Both the position numbers and the translations under genes were made by a program. From Prevotella sp. (GTDB taxonomy: Bacteria > Bacteroidota > Bacteroidia > Bacteroidales > Bacteroidaceae), in NCBI GenBank assembly GCA_017474925.1, contig JAFVGN010000052.1, forward strand, positions 1-64,000: 64,000 nucleotides of DNA, read 5' to 3'. Position 1 is the stretch's first letter, and every line of letters starts with the position of its first letter. The notes below the pieces were generated by a model, which made no database searches, was not told the DNA's origin, and was given only the letters and a program-made list of their open reading frames with translations. Shown in pieces: positions 27,115 to 36,156 of this stretch.

Positions 27115-27996
27115 CTATTCAGTGCTGATAACCAACAAGTGTTCGCCAGCGTCAATGGCAGCCTTGATGTCTTTGCCGCCATGCTGCACTTTGCAGAGAC
27201 TGATGTCGTCGCCCTCGACAGCCTCTATCTTCAGCTTGCCGACTTGTGAGCGAGCCTCGCGCCCGGCTATAATCTTAATGATGTAGACGGCCATGTGGAG
27301 TCCTTTATAGGCGCCCTCCCTGTTACCCAAGTCGATGTACACCTCTTTCTGCTTGTCCTTCTTGGCGGTGGCTCCCTCGATGATGTTGGCCTGCAGTGGG
27401 CGGTATTGGTTAAGCCAGGAGGTGATGTGGTACGAGAACCTTTCGAGGGCCGACTTGATGGCCTCCTCAGAAGTTGCGTACGATGAAAGGCTTAGTCCTT
27501 GACCGTCAAACGATGGGTTGGCCAGCACTTCGCCCATCTTGGCGTCCTTCAACGTGAGCATTGCGTTAACCACACCTGTGAAGGTAGTGGAGACTTGTGT
27601 CTTGTCGTCCTTGTCCTTCCATGTGCGAGTGTTCGTCTTCGTCTGTATATTGGTGATGAGGACATCGGCTACAATATTGCCTTGTTCAGCTACATCCTCG
27701 GCTTGTAACAGTCCGTTGTTGAACCGGAAACGGTGGGCTCCGGATAGTCCCTTGATGACGGCGTTCTTAACGTCTTCCTCGTATTGGGTGGACTGAATGG
27801 TGGACTGTCCTGTTAATACGGTGGAAAGTACATGACCCACAGCTTCGCCAGTGGACATTTTCTCATCGTGGTGGGCGTACTGGACATTGCCCAGCGTAAT
27901 ACGGAAAATGCGGTTTCTGTCTGTCTGGGCATCTTGGGACGAAGCAGTGACTATACAGCAGAAAAAAATTGCTAGTGTCAATAATAGTTTTTTCAT
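27115..27996 (-). CDS. Secreted hypothetical protein, CsgG/LpoB-like features
   Basis: 293 residues with a signal peptide (about 1-20, ending ASSQ). Residues 30-190 show repeats of the form found in CsgG-like proteins (GNIVADVLITNIQTKT, FTGVVNAMLTLKDAKMGEVL, SFDGQGLS). The C terminus (about 215-293) reads EVYIDLGNREGAYKGLHMAVY and then a beta-rich end, like the C-terminal domain seen after CsgG/FlgT-type modules. The match is by pattern only. It is the last gene of the operon that includes the propeller kinase (46-base gap), so it may be the periplasmic part of that system. Confidence 0.7.
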   Translation of the reverse strand: MKKLLLTLAIFFCCIVTASSQDAQTDRNRIFRITLGNVQYAHHDEKMSTGEAVGHVLSTVLTGQSTIQSTQYEEDVKNAVIKGLSGAHRFRFNNGLLQAEDVAEQGNIVADVLITNIQTKTNTRTWKDKDDKTQVSTTFTGVVNAMLTLKDAKMGEVLANPSFDGQGLSLSSYATSEEAIKSALERFSYHITSWLNQYRPLQANIIEGATAKKDKQKEVYIDLGNREGAYKGLHMAVYIIKIIAGREARSQVGKLKIEAVEGDDISLCKVQHGGKDIKAAIDAGEHLLVISTE

Positions 27997-28042
27997 ACTT
28001 TACTTTTTGTTATGGTTTGCTTGATGGAGGCTTGTTGTTGGG

Positions 28043-30937
28043 TCAATTGTCCTTCTTTGCCTTCAGCGCGGGCAGGGTGACGATAAATTCTGTATATTCA
28101 TCCTTGACAGAGACTACGCTGATGTCGCCGGAGTGGTTCTGTATGATTTCACGGCTCAAGTAGAGTCCGACGCCAGCTGCCTCGCCGGTGGTCTTAGTAG
28201 TGAAGAATGGGTCGAAGATTTTGTTGACAATCTTCTCTTCGATGCCAATGCCGTTGTCGTGGATTGTGATTGTGTAGTGGCTGTCGCCGGCGGTAGCGGT
28301 CAGCGATATCTCTGGGGCGGCGCCAACTTCGGCAACGGGAAGCTTCTGGAATTTCCTGACGACAGCATAGACGGCATTACCCAGAATGCTCATGATGGTT
28401 TTGCTGAGCATATCAGGATTGCCGCGCATCGGCATGGTATTGGTGGGGATGGTGAAGTGTGTACGGATGCCGTACTGCTGAAGCTCCTTGGCAAAGAAGT
28501 TGTTGAGCATGGCTTCGTCCTGCTGGAGTACGGTCAACAGGTCCATGTCGACATAGCCGCCAGTACGGTCCTTGAGCATCTCCTCCATGGCCTTGAGGAT
28601 GCGCGTGGTGTTCTGCCCGTATTGGTCGACGGATTTCAGGTTTCCTGACAGCATGTCGATGATGTCGGCAGTATCTTCGTAGTTGTCCTCGTCCATGATG
28701 ACCTGTCCGTCGGGGCCTTTCGTTGTATTGTTCTCGATGTTGTCTTTGAGGTCGTTGAGCAGGCCTATGGACATTTTGGAAAAGTTGATGATGTAGTTCA
28801 TGGGATTTAAGATGCGGTCTATAAGTCCCTCAGTGAGTTTTCCTACGCTGGCCATCTTCTCTTGGCGTATCAGCTCATGCTGTGCATTGCGCAGGTCGGC
28901 AGTGCGTTCCTGAACTATGTGCTCCAGCTTGATCTTGTCGCGCTGCAGTTTCTTGAGTCTGTAGCGGAAGAAAGTGTAGACCAGCCAAGCTATAAGGATG
29001 AAGTAGAGCACCACCATGTACCAGCGCATGTACAGCGGATAGGCTATACTGAACCCTATGGAGGTCACCCTGGAGAGTTTGCCATTGGCGAGCTGTGCCT
29101 GGACGGAAAGCGTGAACGAGCCGTATGGCAGGTTAAGGAACTCTACGTACTGCTTTTCGCTCCAGGCACTCCATTTATTGTCGTTCAGGCGGTAGCGGTA
29201 AAGGGTCTTGCCGGTCAGCGGGGCATAGTCGAGGGAATATACGAACCGCAGGTGCCCCTCGTTGCTGTCAAGCATAGGCAGATGGTCGGGCATATCACCG
29301 TAACCACCCCACAGCACACTGTCGTTCCCCATGACAATGGAGCGGAAAAACAGACGGGACTTGGAGGTCAGCGTGGTCAGTGCTCGCCTGTCTACATCGA
29401 CGACGGCCAGCATGTCGTCACCACCGATCCATACCTTGCCGTTCTGGTGGAACATGGCTTCGACAACCATATTGCCCAACGGATTGAATAAGTACGTCTC
29501 GTCTTGTACCCGACTGCCGTCCTTCCACGGGTAGAGGTGCTTGCCATCGTTGTCGGTAAGCCAAGTGATGCCAGTGTGGTCGGTCATGGAGAATGCAGGA
29601 TAGGGGAAGGGACTGGTGTCCTTTACCCCCATTACGATAATGGTGCCTCCAACGTCAACGAGGGTTGAATTGGTGGCCCGACGGTTGTCGGGATATGGAT
29701 GGAAGGCGTCTTCACCGGACTTCCTTAGGTAGATCTCGCCAAACACACTTTGCAACCAGATGGTGCTCTCGCGGTCCTTCAGGATCTTCATCGTTTTTTC
29801 CAAGGGGCAGATCTTTTTCGATGCAGTCCCTTCCTCGATGAGGTACACGCCATCGGACTCGGCGGCATAGAGCTTGGAGCCGTCAACTAGGAGGGCCGTG
29901 GTGGAGTTTGACGTCAGGCGGTGCACAGCTCCGCTTCGGTCGATGCGGTAGATGCCCGTCGCCGTGGCTACAAGGACACCGTGGTCGTCCTTGGCAGCAG
30001 ACCAGCAGATGGTATTGATGTTGCCGACTCGCTCCACGGTATGACCTTTTAGGCGGAACAGGCCATTGAAACCACAAATGTATGTGGTGCCCTCATATTC
30101 GATGATGGCATGCACGACGCCCGACAGACCGTCTTTAGGCAGCAGCCATGTGTAGATGGACGGCAGCTCGATAGCAAAAATGCCGTGTGCCGTAGCACCC
30201 CAGAGCAATCCGTGGCCGTCGTAGACAACATAGGACACCTGATTAGAACAAAGTCCGTTGGACTCGGTGATGGTATATAGCTGACGTCCCTTGTTGTCAG
30301 AAACAATAAGCCCATTGTTCTTCTTGACCATCACCTGCAGACCGGCATCCAACTGCTCAGTTTGTGTGATGTCGTCCAGAACAACATTCTGTTCGCCGTT
30401 TTCCAGGGCATCCAAGTCAACGACGTCTGAGCTCAGGCTGCTTTGCAGCTGGGCATTGGTATGACGCTTCAACATCACCCGGTCGTCCCGAACTTCGTAT
30501 ATGTTGTTGTCGCTTGCTATGAACTGCAGGCTGCCGTTACTCTCAAATATTTCCATCACCTCGCCGCTGAATGTGCCGGCTTTACCCAATTCCTTCATAT
30601 ATAGCTCACCGTTGGCACGTTTGTCGAGGCGGGCAAAGAAGTTATAGCCTCCTATCCAAACGCGTTTGTCGCTGGCTCGATAGACCACCGTGACGCGGTT
30701 GATGCCTGGCGAGTGGATGATGCGCCACTGGGCGCGGTCATAGTAAAGCAGACCCTCGAAGTTGGCCACATATATTGTTCCGTCATCGTCAACTTCTATG
30801 TCGTAGTTGCGGTTGTGACCACCATATTCTGCTGCAGGAAAATTGTGGATGAGAGGAAGCCCCTGAGCCCCGACGGGAAGGGTGTAGAGCGTAACGCAAA
30901 GGGTGAAGAGTATGATACCTTTATATGTCATATTCAT
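28043..30937 (-). CDS. Two-component-type propeller sensor kinase without phosphoacceptor His
   Basis: 964 residues. A signal peptide (1-24) precedes a periplasmic two-propeller region of Reg_prop repeats (about 30-560), a Y_Y_Y domain (about 590-640), a membrane helix (about 640-660) and a coiled coil. In the dimerisation region the text is VGKLTEGLIDRILNPMNYI: the position of the usual His (AHEI-NP) is Asp707 (GAC at 28819-28817, minus strand). The ATPase domain (about 830-955) is intact, with ILGNAVYAV, DNGIGI, FDPFFTT and GVGLYLS. It cannot autophosphorylate in the normal way. It could be a scaffold, act on another residue or phosphorylate a partner. It follows the WD40-like gene by 12 bases. 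Confidence 0.9.
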   Translation of the reverse strand: MNMTYKGIILFTLCVTLYTLPVGAQGLPLIHNFPAAEYGGHNRNYDIEVDDDGTIYVANFEGLLYYDRAQWRIIHSPGINRVTVVYRASDKRVWIGGYNFFARLDKRANGELYMKELGKAGTFSGEVMEIFESNGSLQFIASDNNIYEVRDDRVMLKRHTNAQLQSSLSSDVVDLDALENGEQNVVLDDITQTEQLDAGLQVMVKKNNGLIVSDNKGRQLYTITESNGLCSNQVSYVVYDGHGLLWGATAHGIFAIELPSIYTWLLPKDGLSGVVHAIIEYEGTTYICGFNGLFRLKGHTVERVGNINTICWSAAKDDHGVLVATATGIYRIDRSGAVHRLTSNSTTALLVDGSKLYAAESDGVYLIEEGTASKKICPLEKTMKILKDRESTIWLQSVFGEIYLRKSGEDAFHPYPDNRRATNSTLVDVGGTIIVMGVKDTSPFPYPAFSMTDHTGITWLTDNDGKHLYPWKDGSRVQDETYLFNPLGNMVVEAMFHQNGKVWIGGDDMLAVVDVDRRALTTLTSKSRLFFRSIVMGNDSVLWGGYGDMPDHLPMLDSNEGHLRFVYSLDYAPLTGKTLYRYRLNDNKWSAWSEKQYVEFLNLPYGSFTLSVQAQLANGKLSRVTSIGFSIAYPLYMRWYMVVLYFILIAWLVYTFFRYRLKKLQRDKIKLEHIVQERTADLRNAQHELIRQEKMASVGKLTEGLIDRILNPMNYIINFSKMSIGLLNDLKDNIENNTTKGPDGQVIMDEDNYEDTADIIDMLSGNLKSVDQYGQNTTRILKAMEEMLKDRTGGYVDMDLLTVLQQDEAMLNNFFAKELQQYGIRTHFTIPTNTMPMRGNPDMLSKTIMSILGNAVYAVVRKFQKLPVAEVGAAPEISLTATAGDSHYTITIHDNGIGIEEKIVNKIFDPFFTTKTTGEAAGVGLYLSREIIQNHSGDISVVSVKDEYTEFIVTLPALKAKKDN

Positions 30938-30949
30938 GTTTGTCAGTGC

Positions 30950-32509
30950 TTAATCTATCAGCTTCCGATAGGGTATGCCTTTGCCAACGTAATAGTCCCA
31001 CTCCTCTTTGGTGAAGTTGCGCTTGACGTTCTGTTTAATGCGCTGGGCTATCATTGGCAGCGAGATGAGATATTGCGTCAGGGTACCGTTGTGGTCGCCT
31101 GTCCAAATGTATTGCTTGTCGCTGCTGAATGTGAAGTCCGTGAGCCAGCTGTTAGACTGGAACAGCGTGATAGGTTTTATCTGCGTTTCGCCTGTCATCC
31201 AAAACAGCAGCTTGCCGTCGTAGCTCGAGGTGTAAAGCCGTTTGCTGCTGAACTTCATGCGGGTGATTTGGGAGAGGTGCCCCATAAGCTTATGCGTTTT
31301 GCCGTCATCGTCAATGAGCCAGATAGTGCCGTCAGACATGCCGTAGGCATTAAGGTGGGCGTTCTTGGAACCGGCAAAGGTGGTGACCTGGCCTGATACG
31401 GGAACTTTCTCGTTCGTCATGTCATCGAGCGTGTTGACAAGGTACATGTGTCCTCGATTGTCGAAGAGTAACGGCTTGTAATCGCGCCTGCTGGTACAAA
31501 CCACTTGGAATTTAAGCTGGCGCGAGCCGATAATCTTGTCGGTGGCAGTATCGAATAGTGCCATGCTATGTCCACCGATAATAAGCAGTTGTTTGCCGTC
31601 GTTCATGTACTGAAGACTGAAAGGCTTGTCAACGCCATTCAGGTAGATGACTCGCGTCTTGTCGTTTTCGATGACAACCAGGTGCCCAGTATGGCTCACA
31701 GCATAGCTCTTGCCGTTCTTGGCTGCATAAACATCGCGGAAACAGTAGTTTTTGTCACTCATCACGATATGGGTGGTCATCTGCGTTCCGTGAATACGGT
31801 GGATGAAAATTTCACCGTAGGTACTGACCGTTAACAAACCATTGTCGTTGGGAAGGATGTCTACGCGTGAAATGCTTCCGTCGTGGGTGTTGTAAATGCG
31901 ACGTCCCCCTGACGATTGCGTCAGGGCCTGGAATATGGAGGGGATATACAAGTCACCGTCGTAGTCGCTGGTGTACAGGTAGGCGGCGTAAGCCAGCATG
32001 TTGCCCAATTCAGTATCACCGGCTCTGTAGATGTCGTAAGACGATGCGCCCAGTGTACGTCCCAAAGAGATGTAGTTCAGGGTGTCGGCCACCAGTTTTG
32101 CATGTTCGGCTTGGCGGCGCTGTTTGTCGGCTTCCACACGCTGACGCTCTGCCAACTGGAAAGACGTCAGGGCTTCTTCGGCTGACATTTCGGCTGCAGC
32201 CTGGGCTTTGATGGCTTTTTGGCGTTCTGTCTCTGAACGGAGTGTCATCTCCTGGGCTATTTCTGACTGGCGTATGGCTTCGATGCTGCGTTCTTCAGAG
32301 AGTGCCTGCTGGCCGTAGGCAATCTCTTCCATCTGCTTGCTCACACGGCGATCTACTGCCGACTGCTTCTCATGTTCGCGCAAGGCGCCAAGTTGGGATT
32401 CCAGCTCACTGATGCGCTCGGTGTCACTGTGGCGCATATACAGCCCTATTGCTACTAATGCCAGTAGCAACAAGCCCAAACAGCTCATTATGATGTAGTT
32501 CCTGTTCAC
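30950..32509 (-). CDS. Membrane-anchored coiled-coil protein with WD40-like propeller
   Basis: 519 residues. One N-terminal helix (about 6-24, LGLLLLALVAIGLYM) is followed by a coiled coil of about 110 residues rich in E, Q, R and A (about 30-140). A WD40-like beta-propeller follows (about 190-500) with repeats such as DGSISRVDILPNDNGLLTVS and LSQITRMKFSSKRLYTSSYDGKLLFW. There is no catalytic motif; a scaffold or sensor role is likely. The cytoplasmic or periplasmic side is not certain. It lies between the RR-PP2C gene (3-base gap) and the propeller kinase gene (12-base gap), so all three should be made together. Confidence 0.85.
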   Translation of the reverse strand: MNRNYIIMSCLGLLLLALVAIGLYMRHSDTERISELESQLGALREHEKQSAVDRRVSKQMEEIAYGQQALSEERSIEAIRQSEIAQEMTLRSETERQKAIKAQAAAEMSAEEALTSFQLAERQRVEADKQRRQAEHAKLVADTLNYISLGRTLGASSYDIYRAGDTELGNMLAYAAYLYTSDYDGDLYIPSIFQALTQSSGGRRIYNTHDGSISRVDILPNDNGLLTVSTYGEIFIHRIHGTQMTTHIVMSDKNYCFRDVYAAKNGKSYAVSHTGHLVVIENDKTRVIYLNGVDKPFSLQYMNDGKQLLIIGGHSMALFDTATDKIIGSRQLKFQVVCTSRRDYKPLLFDNRGHMYLVNTLDDMTNEKVPVSGQVTTFAGSKNAHLNAYGMSDGTIWLIDDDGKTHKLMGHLSQITRMKFSSKRLYTSSYDGKLLFWMTGETQIKPITLFQSNSWLTDFTFSSDKQYIWTGDHNGTLTQYLISLPMIAQRIKQNVKRNFTKEEWDYYVGKGIPYRKLID

Positions 32510-32512
32510 ATT

Positions 32513-33676
32513 TTATTTCCTTTTAAGTACCAACATGGTAATATCGTCGCTCTGCTCTGCACCTGCTGCAAAGTTGTCAATGCTTGCCTTGATGGTTTCG
32601 ATAATCTCCTTACAGCACTTGTCTGCCATGCCGCTGAGGATGTTGCAGAGTCGGTCAGTGCCAAACTCTTCCAAATCAGGGTTCATAGCTTCGGGTACGC
32701 CGTCGGTAAACATGACCAGAGTGTCGCCGTGATCCATCTGCATGGTGCATTCCTCATATTTTATTTCGTCAAAAGCTCCCACGATGACATCGGTCGGCAT
32801 GGGTAGTTCCTCGGTCTTGCCGTCGGCTTTTATTAAATAGGGAGGATTATGTCCTGCGTTGCAATAGTTCAGTTGGCCTGTTTTTATATTATAGATAGCG
32901 TAGAATGCAGTGACAAACATGCAGTCTACGGAATAGGCGGCAAGCAGGCGGTTGGTTTCCGTGATGCATTCGGCGGCATTATCGCACTGTGTACCTTTCG
33001 AACGGATGATAGTGCGGCTCACGGCCATAAACAATGCAGCGGGGATGCCCTTGCCGCAGACATCGGCAATGACCAAGGCTATGCGGTCGGCATCAATTCG
33101 GAAAAAGTCGTAGAAATCGCCGCCGATATCCTTGGCAGCCACCATCGAGGCATAGATGTCGAGCAACCCAGTATCCTCAGGGAAGGGGGGGAACACCTGA
33201 GGGAGGATGTACTGTTGGATGTCCCTGGCCGTAGTCAGGTCTTTTTTCAGTGATTCCAATTGCGTGTGCTCCTTCTGCGACTCATGTACGAAGTGTATCT
33301 GTTCGATAGCTTTCTCGATGGTTACAGCAAGGTCGTCCATGTCAATGGGCTTTGTGGCAAAATCGAAGGCTCCGTTGTTCATGGCCTGGCGAATGTTCTG
33401 CATATCGCCGTAAGCACTTACCATAATAACGCGCAGAGCAGGGTTGCGCATCTCGTTCACCTTGGCCAGTAGTGTCAGACCGTCCATTTCGGGCATGTTG
33501 ATGTCACTGAGGATAATCTCAATGTCAGGGTTGTTGTAGAGAATGGCGAGTGCCTCCAAACCGTTACGTGCGAAAAGGAACTCGTACTCTCCGCTGCGGA
33601 TTTTACGTCTGAAATATTGTTTCATCAGCATGTCAATAGGGGCCTCGTCATCAACGCATAATATTTTTATTGCCAT
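32513..33676 (-). CDS. Response regulator fused to PP2C (SpoIIE/RsbU-type) phosphatase
   Basis: 387 residues from the ATG at 33676; a start at 33688 would add only MYKT. The receiver domain (1-120) has the acidic pair in CVDDEAP, the phosphoacceptor Asp in ILSDINMPEMDG (about residue 56) and the Lys in FATKPIDMDD. After a coiled-coil linker, the PP2C domain (about 175-385) has GGDFYDFF, ADVCGKGIPAALFM, NAGHNPP, FTDGVPEAM and SDDITML. Phosphorylation of the receiver would control dephosphorylation of a STAS protein, as with RsbU-like and RssB-like systems. Two STAS candidates are encoded at 23150 and 41189. First gene of the operon to 27115. Confidence 0.93.
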   Translation of the reverse strand: MAIKILCVDDEAPIDMLMKQYFRRKIRSGEYEFLFARNGLEALAILYNNPDIEIILSDINMPEMDGLTLLAKVNEMRNPALRVIMVSAYGDMQNIRQAMNNGAFDFATKPIDMDDLAVTIEKAIEQIHFVHESQKEHTQLESLKKDLTTARDIQQYILPQVFPPFPEDTGLLDIYASMVAAKDIGGDFYDFFRIDADRIALVIADVCGKGIPAALFMAVSRTIIRSKGTQCDNAAECITETNRLLAAYSVDCMFVTAFYAIYNIKTGQLNYCNAGHNPPYLIKADGKTEELPMPTDVIVGAFDEIKYEECTMQMDHGDTLVMFTDGVPEAMNPDLEEFGTDRLCNILSGMADKCCKEIIETIKASIDNFAAGAEQSDDITMLVLKRK

Positions 33677-33739
33677 GGTTTTGTACAATATGTTTAAATT
33701 AGTTTCAGTTTATTCTTTTAAGTTTTTACTTTTTTGGGG

Positions 33740-33747
33740 CAAAGGTA
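33740..33747 (-). promoter_or_regulatory. -7 box for the RR-PP2C operon
   Basis: TACCTTTG on the minus strand, giving a leader of about 60 bases. It is divergent from the TATATTTG box at 33792 on the plus strand. Confidence 0.55.
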
Positions 33748-33791
33748 ACAAATTATTTTGAAAGGACGGCGGTGGTACGGGAATTATTTTG

Positions 33792-33799
33792 TATATTTG
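33792..33799 (+). promoter_or_regulatory. -7 box for the racemase-like gene
   Basis: TATATTTG at 33792-33799, 64 bases before the ATG at 33863. It lies 45 bases from the divergent box at 33740-33747. No good -33 box was seen. Confidence 0.5.
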
Positions 33800-33862
33800 C
33801 AGCGATTTGTAGTCATAAACGCTACGATTGTCAAAAGAAACGACTAAAATACTAAGAAAAAA

Positions 33863-34522
33863 ATGAAGAAACATGTAGTATGTGTACACACGGCAATGGC
33901 TCTGGTGGAGCCGTTGACGAGAATTTTCCAGGAACTGATACCTGAAGTGACGGTCAACCACATTGCTGACTCCTCACTGATTAAGGAGGTAATAGCCAGC
34001 AATGAGGTGACGCCTGCTGTGCGCCGCCGCCTGCTGTCCTACTATAACGGGGCGGCAGATGCTGGGGCCGACGTGGTGTTCAATACCTGTTCGAGTGTAG
34101 GCGACGTGGCAGACTATGGCAATATGTATGCGCGCATCCCTGTGTTCCGCATTGACCAGCCGATGGCTGCCGAGGCTGTTCAGAACTACAGGCGTATCGG
34201 AGTCATCTCGACGCTGCCTACAACGCTTAAACCTACTTGCCGGCTGTTGCTGAACGAGGCGGAGAAGGCTGGCCGTGAAGTGGAACTGACAGAGGGGCTG
34301 GCAGACGGTGCCTTTGCTGCCGGACAGAGCGGCGACGGTGAGACGCACGACCGACTGATAGCTGAGGCTGCCCAGCGCATAGCGGAACAGGTGGACATGT
34401 TTGTGCTGGCGCAAGGTTCGATGGCACGTATGGAACAGCGTCTCTCTGAATTGACGGGCAAGCCTGTGCTGTCAAGCCCAGTCTTGGGTGTCAAAGGGCT
34501 GCGTAAGTTCTTAGGCTTATAA
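33863..34522 (+). CDS. Aspartate/glutamate racemase family protein
   Basis: 219 residues. The two catalytic cysteines of this family are expected at the NTCSS (about residue 73) and a second site near QGSMA; only the first has Cys, while the second region reads VLAQGSMARM. A one-base racemase, an isomerase or a lyase-like role is therefore possible. The fold (VNHIADSSL, GVISTLPTTLKPT) fits the Asp/Glu/hydantoin racemase superfamily. It precedes an MFS sugar-acid transporter by 33 bases and faces a DUF1537/BKACE pair across a repeat region, so a step in acid-sugar catabolism is more likely than amino acid racemisation. Confidence 0.82.
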   Translation: MKKHVVCVHTAMALVEPLTRIFQELIPEVTVNHIADSSLIKEVIASNEVTPAVRRRLLSYYNGAADAGADVVFNTCSSVGDVADYGNMYARIPVFRIDQPMAAEAVQNYRRIGVISTLPTTLKPTCRLLLNEAEKAGREVELTEGLADGAFAAGQSGDGETHDRLIAEAAQRIAEQVDMFVLAQGSMARMEQRLSELTGKPVLSSPVLGVKGLRKFLGL

Positions 34523-34555
34523 ATCAGTGATGGTCTGCTGCATAAGGTCAAGACA

Positions 34556-35767
34556 ATGACAAGGAAAAATGTAATCCTGACCATGCTCGTCATTCTGGGT
34601 ATGGTGACTTTCCTGGATCGCATCAACATCAGCGTGGCAGGGTCGAGCATCATGCACGACCTTGGTCTGAGTCCTTCGGAGTGGGGCTGGGTACAGAGTG
34701 CCTTTATCCTGTCGTATGGCTTGATGCAGATACCGATGGGTGCCCTTGGTGACCGGTTTGGACATCGGAAGATTTTGTCGTTTATAGTGTTGTGGTGGTC
34801 GCTGTTCACCGCCTTTACAGGCTTGGCAGGAGGTTTGGCGTCGCTGCTGGTTATCCGCTTCATGTTCGGCATTGGTGAGGCTGGTTCGTCGCCTTGTTCG
34901 ACGGGGGTCATCAGTCGTTGGTTTGAGAAGGACGAGGTGGGTAAAGCCCAAGGATATGTCTGGGCAGCCTCGCGCATGGGAGGTGCCTTGACGCCGTTTG
35001 TGGTTATCCCGGTCATGATGTCCGTAGGGTGGCGTGCGGCATTCTATCTGCTGGGAGCATTAGGCATTGTCTGGGCTATAGTGTGGTATGCCTGGTATCG
35101 CGACAGACTGACAGTGCCAGCACATCAGACCGAGAAGCTGAAGCATGGCATGGAGGAAGGTGTCTGGAAGGATATCTTGAGGAACGGCCAATTCTGGCTG
35201 CTTTGTGGCATGTATTTCTTCTATGCTTTCGGTTCGTGGTTCTTCTTCTCGTGGTTTCCCACGTTCATGGAGCTGGGGCGTGGCTTCGACAAGTCGGAAC
35301 TGACCTATGCAGTGGCTGTGCCGTTCATCATGAGTATGGCAGGCAACATCATAGGTGGGCATCTGACTGACAGGCTGACGCAAAAGTACGGTATCAAGAC
35401 GGGGAGGAAGGCCCTCGGTTCCACCTCGTTGGCCATCTCTGCAGTGTGCATGTTCCTGGCGGCTTTTATTCCCGGGAAAATGGCAGTCTTTGTATTCCTG
35501 TCTCTTTGCTTCGGCATCTTTGACCTGATGCTGCCCTCAGCGTGGGCCTTGTGTATTGACCTGGGTAAGCGCCATGCAGGGACACTGAGCGGTGCTATGA
35601 ATACGGCAGGCAACATTGGCGGTTTCTGTTGTGGAATCCTGTTTGGCGAACTGGTACAGCAGTCGGGCAACTACAACCTGCCGCTCTATATGATAGCAGC
35701 GATGCTGATTGTAAGTGCTGTGATGTTTGCTTTTATCAATCCTGCGAAGCCCATAGTCACGGAATAA
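34556..35767 (+). CDS. MFS transporter, hexuronate/D-glucarate (ACS) type
   Basis: 403 residues with 12 membrane helices. The start VTFLDRINISVAG and the loop GALGDRFGHRKIL are typical of the anion:cation symporter branch (ExuT, GudP, GarP), which brings in sugar acids with protons. Its substrate is not fixed by sequence. It follows the racemase-like gene closely and shares the neighbourhood with DUF1537 kinase and BKACE genes. The stop codon lies in the first unit of a 21-base tandem repeat. Confidence 0.92.
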   Translation: MTRKNVILTMLVILGMVTFLDRINISVAGSSIMHDLGLSPSEWGWVQSAFILSYGLMQIPMGALGDRFGHRKILSFIVLWWSLFTAFTGLAGGLASLLVIRFMFGIGEAGSSPCSTGVISRWFEKDEVGKAQGYVWAASRMGGALTPFVVIPVMMSVGWRAAFYLLGALGIVWAIVWYAWYRDRLTVPAHQTEKLKHGMEEGVWKDILRNGQFWLLCGMYFFYAFGSWFFFSWFPTFMELGRGFDKSELTYAVAVPFIMSMAGNIIGGHLTDRLTQKYGIKTGRKALGSTSLAISAVCMFLAAFIPGKMAVFVFLSLCFGIFDLMLPSAWALCIDLGKRHAGTLSGAMNTAGNIGGFCCGILFGELVQQSGNYNLPLYMIAAMLIVSAVMFAFINPAKPIVTE

Positions 35768-35842
35768 GGAAAATTAGTTACGGAATAAAGAAAATTAATA
35801 ACGGAATAAAGAAAATTAATAACGGAATAAAGAAAATTGATG
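35759..35842 (+). repeat. Tandem repeat, 21-base unit, four copies
   Basis: About four copies of a 21-base unit (ACGGAATAAAGAAAATTAAT type) begin at the end of the MFS gene, the first copy containing its stop codon. Units 2 and 3 are identical; the outer ones differ at two or three positions. The unit contains a TAA in frame. The function is unknown. Confidence 0.85.
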
Positions 35843-36148
35843 AGGTTCTTCTGCAATTAGTTGATTATTTTGTCAATATTTCAGATAGGATAGTTATCAA
35901 CACATAAGCCCCTCAAATTATTGACTAGGGAAAATCGATTAAATGACCCGGGAAAATTGATTAAATGAGCCGGGAAAATTGATTAAATGAGCCGGGAAAA
36001 TTGATTAAATGAGCCGAGTCAGAAAATTAAGTGTATTGGGCCTGCAATCGAATGGTTTCATTTGTCAAAAAATATAATGTTTTAACTAAATGGCAGAAGA
36101 ACAGTCAATGACGGAATAAACGTAATCAATTAAGGTTAGGCGTCCAGC
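35768..36148. other. Repeat-filled gap between convergent sugar-acid genes
   Basis: 381 bases without a recognisable gene. Besides the two tandem arrays (35759-35842 and 35922-36028), a last short copy of GACGGAATAAA lies at 36110-36120. A terminator hairpin ends the region. Both neighbouring genes converge on it, so it probably affects transcript ends or mRNA stability rather than promoters. Confidence 0.6.
35922..36028 (+). repeat. Tandem repeat, 22-base unit, about four and a half copies
   Basis: Units at 35941-35962, 35963-35984 and 35985-36006 differ at one position only (AAATGA-CCGGGAAAATTGATT). A degenerate half unit precedes and a diverged unit follows. The unit shares GAAAATTGAT with the 21-base array upstream, so both may have grown from one ancestor. 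Confidence 0.85.
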
Positions 36149-36156
36149 CTAACCTT
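36132..36156. terminator. Terminator hairpin at the end of the DUF1537 gene
   Basis: Perfect 10-base arms AAGGTTAGGC (36132-36141) and GCCTAACCTT (36147-36156) with a 5-base loop. It includes the last codons of the minus-strand kinase gene and can act on both strands. Confidence 0.7.

Noticed and set aside
35629..35907. 92-residue frame through the 21-base repeats
   Set aside because: It overlaps the end of the MFS gene in another frame and consists mainly of repeat-encoded NGIKKIN units.
35922..36028. CRISPR-like array
   Set aside because: Repeat units abut without unique spacers, so it is a plain tandem repeat.
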